A stretch of 64,000 nt of DNA. Origin: Acholoe squamosa (lineage: Eukaryota; Annelida; Polychaeta; Phyllodocida; Polynoidae). The stretch spans positions 4,358,001 to 4,422,000 of the forward strand of contig OX439038.1 in assembly GCA_949317995.1 (NCBI GenBank), given 5' to 3'. This document shows, piece after piece, positions 21,706-32,668 of this stretch. A model generated the notes under the pieces. The model did not search any database. It was not told the DNA's origin and was given only the letters and a program-made list of their open reading frames with translations. How positions within the stretch are numbered: position 1 is the first letter of the stretch; every line of letters begins with the position of its first letter. A program made the position numbers and the translations under genes.

Positions 21706-23348
21706 GGGTCAATCCACCGAAAGTGGGCACCTGGGTCTTTTTTGGATACAGGGGGCGGTAAAATAAAAAGTAAGTAACCATTCTTCTTTTTTCTTGTTTC
21801 ATTTGAAAGAAAACACCTTGGGCTTCAAAAGAAGGGCAAGTTTACTTATGTCAGCTTGCTATTTTTTTAGATATGGTGGCCCAAATTTCAAAAATGGCCA
21901 AAAAATGCCTTTTTCTTCAATTTCCACCTCATCCCAGGGTCTATACCATCAAGCCAAACAGCAACAGACCAATATAATTTTATCTATTCCTTAGTGAGGG
22001 TCCTATCTAACATTTTCATGTTGTTTGGAGGTGCTCTGGTTGGCATTCTTTTTCCCCTGTTCATTTCTATAACCAAAATACATAGCTGGGGAGCCAGATA
22101 GCTCAAGTATCGATATTTACAAAGCTGCTGGTGTTGAGAGCAGCACAAGATATGAGGGCTGGATCTGGGTATCTTGATAGTGCTGATTACGAATCTGAGC
22201 TGTGTATCTTGATATCTAGGTCGGAACAAGATCAAATTTAAGGTCAAAGGTCACAATACAATTGCAGTGGGTCCTAATCAAACTAGGCTACATATGAATG
22301 GTGAATCTACCGTACACTGAGGACCCCTAGTGTTAGCCAATGAAACAAAGCCCTCTCTATGTTCTATATTGAATTCAAGATCGTGACCTTTGACCTTAAA
22401 TTTGACCTTGTTCCTACCTAGATATCACGATACGCAGCTCAGATTCGAAATCAGCACTATCAAATTACCCAGACCCAACCCTCAAACCTTGTGCTGCTCT
22501 TAACACCGGCACTTGTGGATATCCAGGAGCTGGCTCCCCAACTAACAGTTGCAGTAATGGGCGTGAGCAAAATAAAAGTACACTGGTAGGCCTACTAAAA
22601 CACTACCCTCAATCATCTTATTTCCCACCAAGATTAGGGTCCTCATAGCAGATTTTCTGGTACAGAAACTTAAGGTCTACTCCCAGGCATGACTATGCGG
22701 TGCATATTCAAGTATTTTCAAGCCCATTTTGCTCATGCCCATTACATTCAAATTTCTGCATCCAGGACAATTACTATCAAAGTTTTCTTTCTTTCAACCA
22801 GCCTAACTTGAAGATCTATTGTTGATAAGTCATTTAAAAAAAGTCTGGAGTCCCTACATGCCTTTATTCATTCCAAAAAGAGGGGTTAACTGACAGATGT
22901 AATGGGCGTTAGTGTAATGGGTGTGAGCATAATTATTTTTATTGCCTAGATTAATTCTGGGTGAGGTAATGTTGCTGAGTAGCTGTCTGAAGCCTGGAAA
23001 AAACTTTTTTTTTGCTCACGCCCATTACGCTCACGCCCATTACATTCATATTATTTCTTTGTGTATTGTCAATATCCATCCTTTTTCCCTCTTTTCTTCA
23101 CAGTGTGTCTTTGGGACCTTTTGTCAAATATCCTAACTGAAAATCATGTAGTTCTGACAAATATTTCTGTGATGTAGAGAAGAATTCATTTTGCACACGC
23201 CCATTACATAATTTTGAATATTTGCAATAAAAACTGACCGCTTGGGAGTTGGTGACTTGAATGAACCTTTAAGTTTCATGATCTAATTCTGAGTTTTCAA
23301 AAATGACCCTCTACCATGGACAAGTGCCCACTTGCAGTGGATTGACCC
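21706..23348. mobile_element. Non-autonomous DNA transposon with 25-bp terminal inverted repeats
   Basis: The left end GGGTCAATCCACCGAAAGTG (continuing GGCAC) matches the inverted right end GGGTCAATCCACTGCAAGTG with two mismatches. Both ends are flanked by ATAA, a possible 4-bp target duplication. The interior is 1.64 kb without a credible coding frame. Seven copies of a motif close to GCTCACGCCCATTAC lie at 22.55-23.21 kb in both orientations. A 165-bp inverted repeat lies at 22087-22540. The superfamily cannot be named from this. Confidence 0.7.
22087..22540. repeat. Large internal inverted repeat with two DR1 motifs
   Basis: Arms 22087-22256 and about 22384-22540 are diverged inverted copies around a ~130-bp spacer. 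Each arm contains AGGTCAAAGGTCA (22241-22253 forward, 22384-22396 reverse), a perfect direct repeat of AGGTCA with one-base spacing. That matches the DR1 site bound by RXR/HNF4-type nuclear receptors (family knowledge). Function here is unproven. Confidence 0.6.
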
Positions 23349-24000
23349 ATAAGGTCTCTAAGTAACAAATATCATTCCCTATGGTCCTTTGGAATATTTC
23401 TCATCAAAATATTGGATGCACTTGAAGGAGGATCTTTGAGAGGGACATTTTTCAAATATCCTGATTCCAAAAAGTCTATCCCAGTCTTTTTGTTTGTTTG
23501 TTGTTGTTTTTTGCTAGAGGCCCGGCTATAAAACCGACTGTCATTTGCAACTTTCTACAGTCCTGGATTACTTCTTCATCACCCAAAACTAATACAATCA
23601 ACCAACAACTACACCTCTTTCCCCTCCTGTCTACTAAGAGAAGATACTATGTCATGCTTTTTTTCATTTCCTGTCCCTTGCAAATAAAATTAAAAAACAC
23701 ATTTTTTTTTCATTTAAGAAATCTTTTTTACAATGCACAAATCTTTTGTACAATGCACAATACTCGAATAGAGTTGACAATATATTGATAGCTACAGTCT
23801 TTTCTTTGCCAAATGGGAAATAGAGCATAAACAAAACACCTTGAAAATCAACTATCACAAAAAAAGACATAACCAGTATAACACCGGTGAATGTAAGATC
23901 ACTGTCAAGTCAGATGGCGTGGCAACGCGCTGACTTGAGCCATCTGATTAAGTCGTCTTTTCATATGGAATCTCTACAACTGTTCAGTGTTTGGCCTGTC
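23349..24000. other. 3' flank of DHRS11-like copy B
   Basis: No gene. Blocks at 23400-23640 resemble 12060-12320, and 23660-23720 resembles 14456-14530 downstream of copy A. This marks the extent of the duplicated unit. The polyadenylation hexamer seen after copy A is not intact here. Confidence 0.5.
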
Positions 24001-27000
24001 TCATGATTTCTGGTGTGTTGGCCTCAGAAGTACATCATGGACCTAGAAAATGAAAACAAAAACTGTAATAAATTCAAATGGCCCTCAAATTACCTTAGGG
24101 TTATTACATTAGGGACACTGCCTCTAGTCCTCAAATCAGTCTGACTTAATATGGAAGCGATATTTTCAAATCCTTTACTTTATCATTTTCCACATTATTT
24201 CCAATTTCTTATGTTTGAGACTTCAATGACCATATTCATTCTAATAAGCGTGCCATGCCAAAGATTAATTGTTATATGGTCAAAACCTTAGTACAAAAAT
24301 TATTTCTGATAAATGCACCCCTTACAGCTTAAAAATAGTTATTTTTGTCCCAAAGGCACAAAGGTAGAGTAGGTGAGTGTGTTAAAATGAATATGGTATG
24401 AACCAAGGATGAATTTGTAAAGAAAATGAAAACAAAATCAAAGCTACATACGGATACATGTGGTGGGGCCGACATTACATAGATCACCGCATCTGTGATA
24501 TCATCTGCTTTCAAACACTGTAAGAAAAGATGGAATTTGTGTCAAAAGCACTTGATGAATAACGAGATAGTTCTGTTTTGAGTAAGGTGCATACTCTAAC
24601 TACTATGGTATGGGCTAAAATAGAGATTTTGGCTAGACCGACAAAGTGGAACCCCTGGAGAGAAAACTCTAGCGGTTTATAAAAAATAGGCTAGTCTCTC
24701 AGAGGAAAAAGGCCACAAATGCCCTGTGGTCAGTTTTTTTTATTATAACCTCCACTGTCCTATGTCCACCATAAATGGAGACTGCAAACATCTGATCTTA
24801 AACAGTGTTAAGTTAAGGAGAAAGTAGTTGATGATATCTGATATAAAAAAAGATAACACATAGATCAGGGCATAAAAACGTCCCTTTATGTGGGCTCGCC
24901 AAATTCTGTGGTCTTGACTATATCGACTAAACTTAGTGAGTGAAGATTACGTTTTTTCTACATTTAGTGAGTATGGGCAATCTGTAACAGTGAATTTTTT
25001 TGTTTTCAGATTTTTTTCAGATTTCCTGCCTAGCCAATAATAAAGGTAGGTTCTTTCAATTAAGTCGTTACAGTTTCTTTTTTTCCCAAGACTCACTTCA
25101 GCTCAACAACCCCATGGGTCTGATAGATAGACCTTGAGCCTATTTAGGAAGGAGTCATAAAGAAAAAAAAAACGGACATTCCAGTTTCTAGTAATAATAT
25201 GATATGGAGTAAAGAAACCATTTTTAAAATTCATTCAGCCACTTTCATTCCTACCTACCTCTATACTGTCGTACAATTTTTTGGCTGCCTCTTCACCCGA
25301 CATGCGATATGCAAATTCAGTTTCCACCAGTCCTGGAGAAATCTCCTGTTAAAATCAGAAACCAAATCTGTACCATGATTGAGTGTAAGATATTACAAAG
25401 ATATACATGCACACATAAGTATCCGTAATCTATGAGCCAGCAATACATGAATTCCAGGTTGTTCATTTGTGGTTTTCCTTTTTTAGATATGGGTTGGGGT
25501 TAATTTCAATTCATTATGAATTATAAAGACCACAAATCATTACTGGTATTTTATACCAATAGCTGACACCTATATGTTATTCATTTCAAAAGGAAAAGTT
25601 ATATAGGCAAGGGTATGGGCAAACATATTAATAAGAAAACTTACAGCCACTCTAATATTGGAATTCATCTCCCTGAGTTCATTGCGCATGCCCTCTAGAA
25701 GTGCCCGAACAGCAAACTTAGTAGCGGAATAGAAGTGACCGTTCTTACTAGGTAGAACACGATGTCCGCTCATGCTGAAAAGGAGATGAAACAGTTTAAT
25801 TAGTTGAGCATGCCAGTTATGGAAATAGGCACTGTATACACCATGGTTGCCTTGAAGTAAAGCAGTGAGCAATGATAGTTTGAACAACATATCATTTAAA
25901 CAGCTCATATCATATTCATGGTTAGAAAAAAAAAACTAAGCATGAATTAATGAATTACTGTGTTTGTCAGTGGTTGCACCAGGCGCACAAAAGCAACAGG
26001 AAAATTAGCACCTTGACACTAAGTAGTTACTTCAACCACACTGTCTGCAAAACCCTTTTTCAACACCAGATCCTATGCAAAACATAGTTTATGGTGGATT
26101 CTTAAATTGAGATATTGCTCTATGCCTGCACTCATTCGAGACCAGAGCTCATTCAAAGACAGGTCACATATAAAGGCCAATGACTGGTTAATACCTCACC
26201 TACTAATGTGGATTATCATACCGTCATCTACCGCTCTCTCCTTCATAGATTTGAAAGCTTCTTGTGAGCAAATGGCCAATGCCATCACATTCACCTGAAA
26301 TATTACATGTAATGAACATAAGTACATTCACAGCAACACACATACTTTTCCAGTAGCATTTTCCTCTGAACAGCCTTGATAAAGCTTTTTGGAATGCCTA
26401 GTATGTATAGCCTGATGTCAGCCTTCCAATTAGAATTTTCACCTATGAAAAATATTCTTTGAGTTATAGAGGTGAGTCAATGCTCAACAGTATCAACACC
26501 ACGTCGTAAAGAATTGTTATCATATTGAATGACTACCTTACCTTTATCTGATGAAGGAAGAGACAATTATTCCTTCCATTTTTTTTTTTGAGAAAAGAGA
26601 GACATATACAATTATACATCTAATTTTGATTTCTTTACCCAATCTGTCAACAAATAGATGCAGATCTTTATAAATGATCCAAAGAGGTGATAAGAAGTGA
26701 TATCAGACTTCTTACGTCTAGCATATTCCTCCACGCAGAGTAGGCACCACTAAACAGTGGGGCGGGATGTGAAAGGCCAGCATTGTTGATACACACGTGA
26801 ACCCCACCATATTTTGTTTTAATGTGTTCAAACATGGCTAGAATCTCATCCTCCTTGTTTAGGTCACATTTTATGGCAATCAGCTTCCCCTGTTCTGTCT
26901 TAAGACGCTCGGCAAGCTCCTGTGGAATATAGAAAGACCCCACTTGGCAAAAAACGTGTTTGTAACGTTTGCAAACGTTTTTATTTGGTTTGGGTAAAAA

Positions 27001-29038
27001 CGTTATTTTGACGTTGAAAAAACGTTTTTAAATGTTTTTCAATCAATTTTCAACCAAATAGAAACGTTTGCTTTTTCAACCAATTTTCAACCAAATAAAA
27101 ACGTTTTTTATTTACGTTTATTTTACGTTAAAAAAAACGTTTTTTTAACCTGATATAAAAACGTTTTTATAAAAACGTCAAAATAACATTTTTTTGAGTA
27201 CATGTAAAAACGTTATTTTGACGTTAAAAAAAAACGTTTTGCAAACTTAGGAACCAAAAAAAAACGTTTTTTTGACGTCAAAAAAACGTTTTTCTGCCAA
27301 GTGGGACAAGTGTCAGATCAGAGATTGGTTCTACAGCCTGTGATTAACTCATTCCAGACTGCTTACCATAGAATCTCATTTCATGAAGCCTATACTAAAG
27401 TCTAATTCTCTACTTTTGAGGGGTTTAAATCATATTGCCTGTGTGAAGTCGTTCTACCTTAAGAAATGGCCTCCATTTTAGATGTATGTATATTTTACAC
27501 CTTAGACATCCAATAGAGTGGGATGGGTAGGCCCCGGGGGGCCATTTCCCAAATTTTGGATACCATGTGCAACCATGATATCAAGGGAAAGGGTGTATTT
27601 TTGCCATAGGCATGGGCCCTCGAGGGCCCTTGATTAGGGCTGTTTTATAGGCAATTTTTAGGGTAAAGGGGTGTATTTTGAGGGCAAATAATAATTTTTT
27701 TATCTATAACCACAGGCTTCTTGTCCAATGGTAGGTATTTCTAGGCAGTTTTGATGTCTGAATGGTAACGTATTGTAGGGTTAGGTTTTTTTGTAAGGAG
27801 TCAGCCTCGATTAGGGCATGTTATTTGGCTTTGACCCTTGAAAAGGGCCCACATTTTTTAGTATTTGGCCCCTTGATTAGGGTATCAAATCTGTGGGGAT
27901 GTTTGCACATAGGAACTATAGAAAAGATAGGATGGCACCCCCCTCCATGGTAGGCCCAATGAATGGCCCCTGGGTTATATTTGGACCCTACGCAACCACT
28001 TAGACAGTGGGGTATTTGTACCTAGCACATGTGAACTAGTATAGGACTGATACAAAACTCCAAACACCCATTTATTAAAATATCCACCTTATCTTGATAG
28101 GCTGTATATTCCTGGCACAGCCAATTGATAGTGACCATACCTGCCTTGACGGGGCATTCAGCTATGGCATACCCTATACCTATATACATATATGATCCAC
28201 CTTACCTGGATTGGCTGTATATTCCTGGCACAGCCAATAGTGACCATACCTGCCTTGACGAGGCATTCAGCTATGGCATACCCTATATCTGTACACCATA
28301 ATCTCCTGCATATTAGGCACGTCTTATATGAGGGGTTTTAGTACTTCCTGGATCCACAAGGGGGACACCAAGAGCTTTCTTTTGATATCTTACACTCCCC
28401 CTAACTCAAAATCTGATATTGGTTGGTCGAAGGGGATGTTGGCTGCCCTAGCTATACATAGCTTTTTAAATTTTGAAAAAACATTTAGTAGAACCAAAAT
28501 TATGAATTTTTCATGTTTTTGACATTATTCTTGAACTTTAGGTTCATCTTATATGTGAGGTGTGCCTTATACGCGGGAGGCTGTATATTCCTGGCACAGC
28601 CAATAGTGACCATACCTACCTTAACGAGGCGTTCAGCTATGGCATACCCTATACCTATATATATGTATATATGGTGCACCTTACCTGGATAGGCTATATA
28701 TACCTGGCACAGCCAATAGTGACCATACCCGCCTTGACGAGGCATTCAGCTATGGCATACCCTATACCTATATACATATACATGGTCCACCTTACCTGGA
28801 TTGGCTGTATATTCCTGGCACAGCCAATAGTGACCATACCTGCCTTGATGAGGCGTTCAGCTATGGCATACCCTATACCTATATACATATATATGGTCCA
28901 CCTTACCTGGATAGGCTGTATATTCCTGGCACAGCCAATAGTGACCATACCCGCCTTGACGAGGCGTTCAGCTATGGCATACCCTATACCAGCTGATGCC
29001 CCTGTCACCAGCGCCACTCGTCCTGTCCACTTCTCCAT
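24001..29038 (-). CDS. DHRS11-like short-chain dehydrogenase/reductase, copy B (7 exons)
   Basis: Tandem paralogue of copy A. Coding exons on the minus strand: 28907-29038, 26716-26919, 26200-26294, 25645-25774, 25259-25345, 24452-24517, 24001-24042. They join in phase to 251 codons plus TGA. Exon 4 is 9 nt shorter than in copy A (three residues missing before NGHFYSATK). TGASAGIG, NNAG, SMSG and YSATK (Tyr about 159) are all present, so the enzyme should be catalytically competent. Substitutions relative to A are spread along the gene. Intron 1 holds 111-bp repeat blocks and a MITE that ends 19 nt upstream of exon 2. A role in carbonyl or steroid reduction is family knowledge and was not shown here. 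Confidence 0.88.
26939..27305. mobile_element. MITE rich in AAAACGTTTT motifs, in intron 1 of copy B
   Basis: Termini CCCACTTGGCAAAAAACG and, inverted, CCCACTTGGCAGAAAAACG bound 367 bp composed largely of repeated AAACGTTT and GACGT motifs. There is no coding capacity. The target duplication is short or ambiguous (AC on both sides). It is absent from the same place in copy A. Confidence 0.75.
27306..28079. other. Rest of intron 1 of copy B, left part
   Basis: No gene or named repeat recognised. GC-rich blocks with GGCCCC and CCATGG, and several GGCCCTTGATTAGGG-like phrases repeated at 27.6-27.9 kb, hint at an old repetitive element. Confidence 0.3.
28080..28292. repeat. 111-bp exon-derived minisatellite, two units, intron 1 of copy B
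   Basis: Two degenerate units of the array described in copy A. The first has the altered donor CAAGATAAGG, so it may be an older unit. Confidence 0.75.
28578..28906. repeat. 111-bp exon-derived minisatellite adjoining exon 1 of copy B
   Basis: About three units, with spacings of 113 and 111 bp, merge into exon 1 of copy B at 28907 just as block 3 does in copy A. The frame remains open from exon 1 to 28694 on the minus strand. Confidence 0.85.
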
Positions 29039-31643
29039 CTTGAATCGAGTGGTATAAATGTTGTACTGTGTAGTCTATAGGGACGTAGTGACAAGGTTAG
29101 TGTTGTAGATGTGTGGTGGTGAGGAGGCTTGGGAGTGGAGAGGTGAGACTAGGGCTGATACTGCTAGAATGTATTGGGTCAGACTGGTGTGGCCCACAAA
29201 CAAGCCCGCTGCTGAATAGTGGGTAGTAGGGTGGGGGGGGCACTCACTTTATCTATTCAGCATGGAAAAAGAGTAAATAGGCAAAGGTCCATGGGTATTT
29301 GGACTGACTGAGGTTTATCTCACAAGGCAAAGGGGAGTAAGATAACTCTTAGAAAACGGAGTAAAACTTTTATTAGCGCGGCGACTAGTGAGTACTACTC
29401 GTGAGATGAGTAGACTAGTGTATGGTTCACAGTCGCCACGGTGTAAGGGATATTTTTGTTTGTGGCTCCTCTGCTATGGACTATTCCTGCTCACTATTCT
29501 AATGTAATAACAACAGTGTGTGTACTTTACTTATCAGTGAAGGAATTTTCAGAATATATCTCATACTTTTGATTTTATTCACAGATAAGACATTTCATCA
29601 TTTGGAGCCCTATGGCAGATTAGCATTAGAGCATTTTAACATTCAGAAATGCATCCCTGTAGCCTTTGTTTTAGAATTATTCGTTTTGAAACTACTATAT
29701 ATATGTAGTACAGGTTTTATCTCAGTGGGTTATGGTACAATTGGATCATATTTTCTGTATTTGAACAAAGTATTCACTGTCAAAGATCTCTATGGAGAAA
29801 TCAGTGCTAAAGTGTGTGTTCCCATATGTGCATTTTTGTAAATCGGAGTGTAAGGCCACCTTGTGGAACTGCTACATTCTTTTCTGTGTAAAATTTTTAG
29901 TTTACATTGAAATAATGCTATCTCAGAATATGTATCTACTATTGGTGATGAAAGATTAATTTGATTACTCCTTTCATTGTATAAACGATTTTGTGGAACA
30001 CTGAAAACATGTATGTACACCGGGGTACTTACACTGTGCTCCCCCTCTACAGAGAGGTGGAGTGATCTGGCCGGTTTTCTGACCACTGGCCCATGACAGG
30101 TACAAACTATTACAAGTGATTGGCAGTTGGGTGTGTGTGTGGGGGGGGGCGGGGGGGCAGAGCAGGCTCCTGGCAATCTGAGACAGTGTACACTCATAAT
30201 GACACACCTGTTGACTATGGCATTGAACATTGAATAAGACAGGTCCCTGTGGCAGCTGAGTGAGGTGCATGCAGAATGGACAGTCTACAGACTATTAGTA
30301 CTTAGCTGCAGTGGGTAGTTCAGGTTGAATGTGTGCTATATACTACCAAAAGCCCAGATGATAGTACGCCCTATCTGTCTAACCAACTGAAACTAGACAC
30401 AAGATTACAAGTCGCCGCGCCATGTCTCACAGGACTATTCTCTACTATTGTATTAAAATCTACAACACTATGGTTTTATTTTTAACCAGAATGGGTGAAG
30501 GGGATCCTGAGTTATACAAAACCGAAATAACTGTACTTTTTTCATCACTATATCCTTTTCTAACAAAAGTAATGGTTTTGGGACTCACCATAGAGAGTGG
30601 TCTAGACTTCTGGTTAAGTTTCTGTGAATGTGGGGAGGGCCCGCTGTGTGCACCCTGAGCAGCCTCTGCAGTGAGAGGGGCCTACCAATCTGGCCCCAGC
30701 TCGACCACTAGCATGAGTCGTCTCTGGCACCTAACGTTTGTGGGTAAAACAAGTTTTTTTTCCGCTGGTTACTGTAGTGCTTATTTGTAGGCAGGTACCT
30801 CACGTAGTAATCTTCCCCAGAAAATGGGGACCATCATCCCCATACACGACAGAGGTATTCCCTAGAATCCCGACCGGGCGAGACTGTGGGGCCTACCTGC
30901 GCTATAGTAAAGGTACACACAGTGCAGTATTTGGGAACACAGGGAGTATCAACCTTACTACTGTAAAACCTCACGTATATAAGAAGCAGCTTGTATACCA
31001 AAGTTACACCCTCTGCGTCCTATAGGATTCATTTTAATTCAGGGTGCGTCCTATATGCGAGGATTTTACACTATATAACAATACTAAAATTACTAAAATA
31101 TGACCCTAGATGCATCCTGTATGACTTTGCCTAACTCAGGGTGCGCCCTATATGCGAGGTATTTACTCTACGAATTGCTGAGTTTTGACTAATCATTTTG
31201 ATTTTTGCACAGGAGATTTGGCCCGGCATTATAGCCATGTCTTGAGACCTTTTGGACAATGACATGTATATGTAGTATGGAACCATAGCCTTCCATTTAG
31301 TTAATTGAAGGTAAATACCCATAAATGGAAGATTAGTCAGAGAGAGGAGATAGGAAAATAGCTGTTTGTCTGTGCCTTGTGAGTGCAGACTGAACGCCCT
31401 ATAGAAATATAGTAGGCCTCTACTCTTTATAATCCTCCATAGTTAGTGCCCCCCCCGCTCTATTGTAGCCAGCTCCCGAGCAAGCTGGACAGTCTAGACT
31501 ATGTATAGGTACTCAATTCTCCATCCTCAGTGGAGAGGGACACCCAGTGTATATATTAGAGAGGTTAAGATTTGGGGATGTGTACATGTATGGGAACGGC
31601 AAGGTCTAGAAGTACAGGTTCCAGTACACGTCCAGGTAAAGAT
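29039..31643. other. Intergenic region upstream of copy B
   Basis: No convincing gene on either strand; frames of up to 146 codons have no domain or coding pattern. Simple-sequence stretches such as the G/T-rich run at 30130-30160 are present. Confidence 0.4.
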
Positions 31644-31769
31644 ATATAGATAGAACTAAACGACCCTGGTGTACAAGGTGGCCGATCCACCACGAGGGGG
31701 GGCTCGGGGGAGACTCCCCCCGAGGGGTGGATCGGCCACCGAGGACACCAGGGGAGTTTAGTTCTATAT
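31644..31769. mobile_element. 126-bp palindromic element
   Basis: The left arm (ATATAGATAGAACTAAACGA, then CCTGGTGT and GGTGGCCGATCCACC) is the inverted complement of the right arm with a few mismatches. The centre is a C/G-rich loop around GGGGGAGACTCCCCC. It fits a fold-back or MITE remnant. Confidence 0.65.
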
Positions 31770-32046
31770 TTATTTTATGTTTTCAGAGTCTTTAATTAAC
31801 TGAAAATTAACAAAATCTGTTACCGTAGTGCCCCGTACGAGCGGCGGTCCGCCATTTTGAATGTTTACACGCACCCAGAACGAGGCTATGGTACCGGATC
31901 GGCCGCTGTGGTGGATCGGCACACGTTACGCCATTGGGGGTTTGCGGATCGGCCCTGCAATGCTATCTCTATGGGAAGAAGTTATTCACATAAAATAAAG
32001 ATCTGTATGGCCCTATCAACACCTGAGGTTGGTGGTGTCAGGTGGG
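31770..32046. other. Spacer containing repeated GGATCGGC motifs
   Basis: Three more copies of GGATCGGC occur at about 31896-31955, the same octamer as in the arms of the adjacent palindrome. No coding frame is supported. Confidence 0.35.
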
Positions 32047-32668
32047 CAGGATAATGGTAGGCCGAAATACCTGCCTGCTCACAGGCAGGATCCAAGATGT
32101 ATACAAGTCTATAGTGGCACAAACACATGGCTAGTCTGAACTAAGTACTCACTTTCAGTTCCTGGAAATTGTCCCTCCTATTCACAAACATGTAGTTTTC
32201 ATGTACATCAGCTTATATTGACTGAAACATGAGATATATCCAATAAATCTGACATGTTTATCTTGAGCTTAGATATCACTACCTCAATGGCCTCCATTGT
32301 CAACATCTTGTGCTGCTACCTTGTGTTAGACTGCTCTTGAAACATAGGGCTAACCAACCAAGAATAGTGTAGTCTTTTTGGCACTAGGTGGCTACACCTG
32401 GCTTCAAGATGGCTGACAATGATTTGGAGTTAGGGAGGGAGATTTGAAAATCACCTGGATTATTAATTATTACAAGTATTTCAAGTGCTTTGTGTATTGT
32501 GAATCTTTGGATAAACATTGAGGGAAGTGTTGGTGGAAGCATTGGACCTGACAGTAAGTACTTCTGTGAGAACTGGGCACTCAGCCAATCTGGCTGACCA
32601 AACAGACTACAACAGACACACTTGGTCTCTGAGGTTCCCTCAGAGCGTCTACGGAGTAGATAATGGTG
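32047..32668 (+). repeat. Dispersed repeat copy, inverted relative to 17836-18292
   Basis: The sequence begins near GCCGAAATACCTGCCTGCTC and ends near GGTCTCTGAGGTTCCCTCAG, and matches the reverse complement of 17836-18292 in ordered blocks. It is longer here, so the intron copy may be deleted internally. No coding capacity. Confidence 0.6.

Noticed and set aside
29790..30270. Minus-strand frames of 146 and 98 codons
   Set aside because: They overlap each other in different frames, pass through simple G/T repeats and show no domain.
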